Positions 60,774 to 64,000 of a stretch of 64,000 nt of DNA are shown here, piece after piece. The stretch covers positions 1 through 64,000 of the forward strand of contig NW_025064955.1 of assembly GCF_019112545.1 (NCBI RefSeq), read 5' to 3'. The translations under genes were made by a program, and so were the position numbers. This stretch comes from Guyanagaster necrorhizus. Taxonomy: Eukaryota; Basidiomycota; Agaricomycetes; Agaricales; Physalacriaceae. A model generated the notes under the pieces. It was not told the origin of the DNA. It searched no databases and saw only the letters and a list, made by a program, of their open reading frames with translations. Numbering within the stretch: position 1 is the first letter of the stretch; each line of letters opens with the position of its first letter.

Positions 60774-62612
60774 AGCTTTCATGCCATACTCATTGATCTC
60801 TTCCCATGTGCTCTCTCCTGGTGGAAATACTGCTGCTCTGCTCTCTGACCTTGCTCTCCACCCCTTCTCATACTGCTCAAGCAAAGAACCCACTGCTAGA
60901 ACAAACCTTCAAAGCCTCCTTGCATGAAACCTCCCTTTGAGGGGTACACCAGCCACCATTGCCACTGTGTACAAGTTTAGCACACAGCCTGTTATCCTCA
61001 GTGCACCTGGCCATCTCAGTAAGAGCTTCTTCTTGTTTGCATTGTCTTGTCCAACCACATGTTAAACACCTGTATAAGCTCTCTCTCCTTAAACACCATC
61101 TGTTCAGGTTTTGAGCTGACAACCCTCTTATTGAACATCTGTTTCCATTTCTCTCTGACTTACTGCTTTGGCATACCTATTGAGATGCTGCTGCCTAGTA
61201 TATGCCATCTGTGTCTTGATGTCATCTTTCATTGACTTGACAACCATGGCAGCCATTTCAGATAGCTTTGAATTGATAATTGTACTGAAGAAGAGCTTGT
61301 TTGGTGTGTGATTGAGGTGCTGTAGTATGTGTGTATTCAGTATGTAGATTGTTCTGTCAAAATGGTCTGGCCAGTGGTGTGGCAAATCTTCCCAAATCTT
61401 AATCTCCCTCCAACCCTCCTTCTCTAAGTCCAGTGCACAAAGATGAGCCAGGATAGCCAAAAGGATCCTATTTGATCCCTCAATGAGTCCATTGACCCAT
61501 GGTGAGTAAGTGGCAACAATGCACAATTTGCAACCAATGCTCATACACATTTCATGGACCTCCTCATTATCAAATGGAGAACTGCCATCTGACATAAATG
61601 CATCCATCCTATAGTGAGTATGATGTGAAGAGGAGGTGGAGTGCTGCCTTCATTATTCTGGCTGATCCATGAGTCTTGTATTTGAAGCTGAAAAATCACT
61701 GACTGTGTATATCCAGGTACAGTCCAACCTCATAGAATCCACCCTTTTCTTTTGGTATTGACAGATAGTCTCTGACTAACAATTCAAAAGGCTGTCACCA
61801 TGTGATAGATTCCAATAGTGAGTGGAGGTGAGTTCTGCTGAATGCCTTGTATCTCCCACAGTTCAGGATGACCTCATTGATGATTTAGTCCAACCCTGAA
61901 CATTGATATTTGTCTATCAGTGCTACCTTCATTGTGTCTCATCTTTGATGGCCTCCCATCTTGTGCTGCAGCTCTGCCCTTGACCTCATCTCCTTTGGGC
62001 TGAGGCATTCCACTCCTGTCTGTGCTTGCTTAGGGTTACTGCCATCTATGTGCCACAGCCACCTGTCATCTATCATGTGCTCTGCTGCATGATGTACTGC
62101 CTGTCAGTTATTCTTCTCACTATCTGATAGCACTGTAAACAAATCTAAGGCCTCAATGATCTTTCTGTATACTGGTACATCTGCAAACTGTTCAAAAAGG
62201 TGCTCTGTACCTTCAGAGATGTCCTAGAGGGCCACCTCTGCACTATAAACATTGAAAATTAGTTCATCAGCACTGAACCAGTCTGAGCTGATGCACAGTG
62301 CACTTCCATCTGTTGCTAAATATGGGTGATCCATCCCATTCCTGCTAAGTGCATCACAGATGAGGTTTGTGCTATCAGGTATGTGTCAGACATTAATGAT
62401 ATTGAAGCTCAAAATATATTTCAGCCACTATGCATGGGTTGATGACAGGTTACTGTTCATCATCAAATCTCTGAGAGCCAAGCAGTCAGTTTCAATCTTG
62501 ACAGAGAACCTATAGACCACATTGGAGAACTTTTCAAGTGCAAATTTCAAGGCAGTGATATGCAGGCTACATGTCCAGTCCTATAATTTGCATATTCTGC
62601 ATAACACACTAG
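60774..62612 (-). mobile_element. right arm of an old, CpG-free gypsy element (RNase H and integrase relics)
   Basis: On the minus strand fragments of pol can be read. RNase H region: KIETDCLALRDLMM, ILSFNIINVWHIPDSTN and NGMDHPYLATDGS (about 62530-62260). Then integrase: FGSTHLHSLLES, PFELLVRDYLSIP and GLYLDIHS with the first catalytic Asp (about 61870-61700). The core follows as FMSDGSSPFDNEEVHEMC, YSPWVNGLIEGSNRILLAI with the catalytic Glu (61607-61460), and a C-terminal part VPLKGRFHARRL-like. Stops are frequent. CG dinucleotides are essentially absent, which with the decay marks it as the oldest element here. Its sequence differs clearly from the chromovirus that interrupts it, so it belongs to another gypsy lineage. 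Confidence 0.8.
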
Positions 62613-63059
62613 TGTTAGGCCCAAGTGTCACATGAACTAATACACATGATAAACAGGTGTCCCTTTGCACTTCGAGGGATCAGCTGAGTTCACTGGTATG
62701 TACCCATATCAGTATGTCATAAGGTCAATGGTAGACTTGAGGTAGAATGGTAGTTATAAACTTTAGCTTGAAGCTGGGGTTTGGCCAGCAAGGATGAGCT
62801 CCTTAAATACTGTACATAGTTTTGCTAATAATAATACATACTTATTGTGTGTTTCTCTGTTCTTTGTGCTCTTTGTGCTGGAGTGTCATTACTGTATATA
62901 AAAGGCTGATTGTGTGTTGTCGGGCAACATTGAAAGACAATGTCAAACTGGCTAGTTGTGATGACCAAGCCTTGTCCCATGGTCCTAAGCACCTGTCTTA
63001 GTGCCCTGACTAAGCATAAATAGGGGTTAAAGAAAAGAAAAATAAGAAAAATCATAACA
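62613..63059 (-). repeat. 3' LTR of the second chromovirus copy
   Basis: Begins TGTTAGGCCC and ends AATCATAACA. It retains CTTTAGCTTGAAGCTGGGG (self-primer word with CpG lost) and a CTCCTTAAATACT promoter box. The matching 5' LTR is outside the window, so divergence cannot be judged. Confidence 0.92.
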
Positions 63060-63092
63060 TTACCCCCTCCTTAAGACCATCATCCTGATGGC

Positions 63093-64000
63093 TTAATTAA
63101 GGGATAGTTCATAGTCATGTATGGCATCATTAGCATTCATATATTTTTCATTGACCCATTGATTGGATTCTGGGCTGTACCCCTTCCAGCTAACCAAGTA
63201 GTCAACTGTAGTTGTTGTCCCTCCTCCTTTTGCCTTGATTTTTCACAGTTTATGCTGCAGGACTTGGTCGATTTCATAGTGTTCCTTGTCATCAATTAGG
63301 TCTGGAGGAGGAGGCAGGGGTTTTTCTTGGTTAGAGAAGGCAGGGGCAATGTATGGCATCAGCAATGTTTCATTGAAGATGTCATGGATTTTCCAAGAGG
63401 GGGGTAGATGAAGTTTGTATGCACTTGTGCTGATTTTTGAGACTATCATAAATGGGCCAGTGTGCTTGTCTGCCAACTTGCATTTAGGGCAGGGTAAGTG
63501 AAGGTTGGTGGTATCCAACCAGACTTTGTTGTTTATGGCATAGGTGTGAGCCAGGTGGCAATGTTTGTCATACTGGTTTTTCATTGTAGTGGTGGTCTTT
63601 TTTAGGGCGTTCTTAGTTTCTGCATGGATTTTTGCCATTGTGGTGGCAAAATCCATTGATGCTGGGGTAGTGGTTTGGTGTTGTTTGGTCTGGGTGATGT
63701 GAGGGTGACATCCATAGTTGACAAAGAACAGTGTTTTCCCAGTTGCAGAGTGTACTTGATTATTGTGTTGAAAAGTGGCTAGGGCAAGCCATTCTACCCA
63801 ATCATCCTGTCAATAATTGATGAAGAGTCAAAGATATTTTTTGATCTCTTGATTTGCCTGTTCTGTCTGCCCATCAGTCTGAGGGTGATATGTGGTAGAT
63901 GCATTCCTCTTGATATTTAGAAGTTGGTACAAGTCATTGAGGAATTTGGATACAAATTGAGGTCCTTGGTCAGAGATGATGACTTGCAGCATGCCATACT
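63093..64000 (-). pseudogene. pol: pol fragment (integrase and chromodomain) of second chromovirus copy
   Basis: Reads as the homologue of the integrase end of the full-length element, terminating at the same TAA (63093-63095). It includes DFATTMAKIHAETKNALKK, YDKHCHLAHTYAINNKVWL, HDIFNETLLMPYIAPAF and a chromodomain with VDYLVSWKGY. Three in-frame TGA codons (63830-63828, 63812-63810, 63245-63243) correspond exactly to CGA arginine codons in the full-length element (KYLRLFINYRQDD and NHKLRKVK). It is therefore dead. The 5' part of pol is outside the window. Confidence 0.9.

Larger units (their letters stand above)
62613..64000 (-). mobile_element. CpG-depleted relative of the full-length chromovirus, 3' end only
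   Basis: A 447-bp LTR (62613-63059) followed by polypurine tract and the 3' part of pol aligns along its whole length with the element at 52661. The rest lies beyond the window. Most visible differences are CG in one copy against TG or CA in the other. It begins immediately right of the old gypsy arm (preceding bases ACTAG), so it is probably a third insertion into the same locus. Confidence 0.92.

Noticed and set aside
1..64000. CRISPR arrays, bacterial operons, phage or antiviral system
   Set aside because: No regularly spaced repeats and no prokaryotic gene layout; introns and gene families are fungal.

Overview
The window looks like a filamentous basidiomycete genome, most probably an Agaricomycete. 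Real genes are split by many introns of about 43-61 nt with GT-AG (or GC-AG) ends. The recognisable families (BTB/POZ, F-box with propeller-like tail, DUF6534 membrane proteins, wax-synthase-type MBOAT, 'macrofage activating glycoprotein') are typical of mushroom-forming fungi, and the transposons are Ty3/gypsy chromoviruses. There is no prokaryotic gene organisation.

Layout. 1-5.9 kb holds decayed gene pieces: a membrane-protein relic, an F-box pseudogene with two TGA codons, a truncated TmpA-like gene and an antisense fragment. 6.6-9.77 kb is a CpG-depleted block with a two-exon gene broken by LTR insertions. 10.2-11.0 kb carries a BTB gene. 11.1-20.5 kb shows no supportable gene. 20.5-21.7 kb is an intact seven-exon enoyl-CoA hydratase (-). 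26.6-28.2 kb is an intact eleven-exon secreted glycoprotein (-). 28.3-41.2 kb is gene-empty apart from diverged repeats near 40 kb. 41.2-47.4 kb is the densest stretch: a four-exon putative mitochondrial RRM-like protein (+), an MBOAT acyltransferase with one nonsense codon (-) and a DUF6534-like membrane protein (+). 47.4-51.6 kb has only relics and dispersed repeats. 51.6-64.0 kb is a nested retrotransposon cluster.

The retrotransposon cluster has four events. An old CpG-free gypsy (RNase H and integrase still legible) was hit by one LTR element, now a solo LTR with CTAAG duplications, and by a young full-length chromovirus at 52661-60768 with 444-bp LTRs and TTATC duplications. A further CpG-depleted relative starts at 62613 and runs off the window. 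The young element has a 13-nt primer-binding site exactly complementary to its own predicted transcript 5' end, indicating Tf1/sushi-type self-priming. Its pol frame is open except for three TGA codons where arginine is expected, and a sibling copy shows CGA-to-TGA changes directly. The LTRs differ at seven sites, six of them CpG transitions. C-to-T mutation at CpG is therefore the main decay force on these repeats.

The single-copy genes do not form an evident pathway or cluster. They look like ordinary dispersed fungal genes between repeat-rich and gene-empty stretches.
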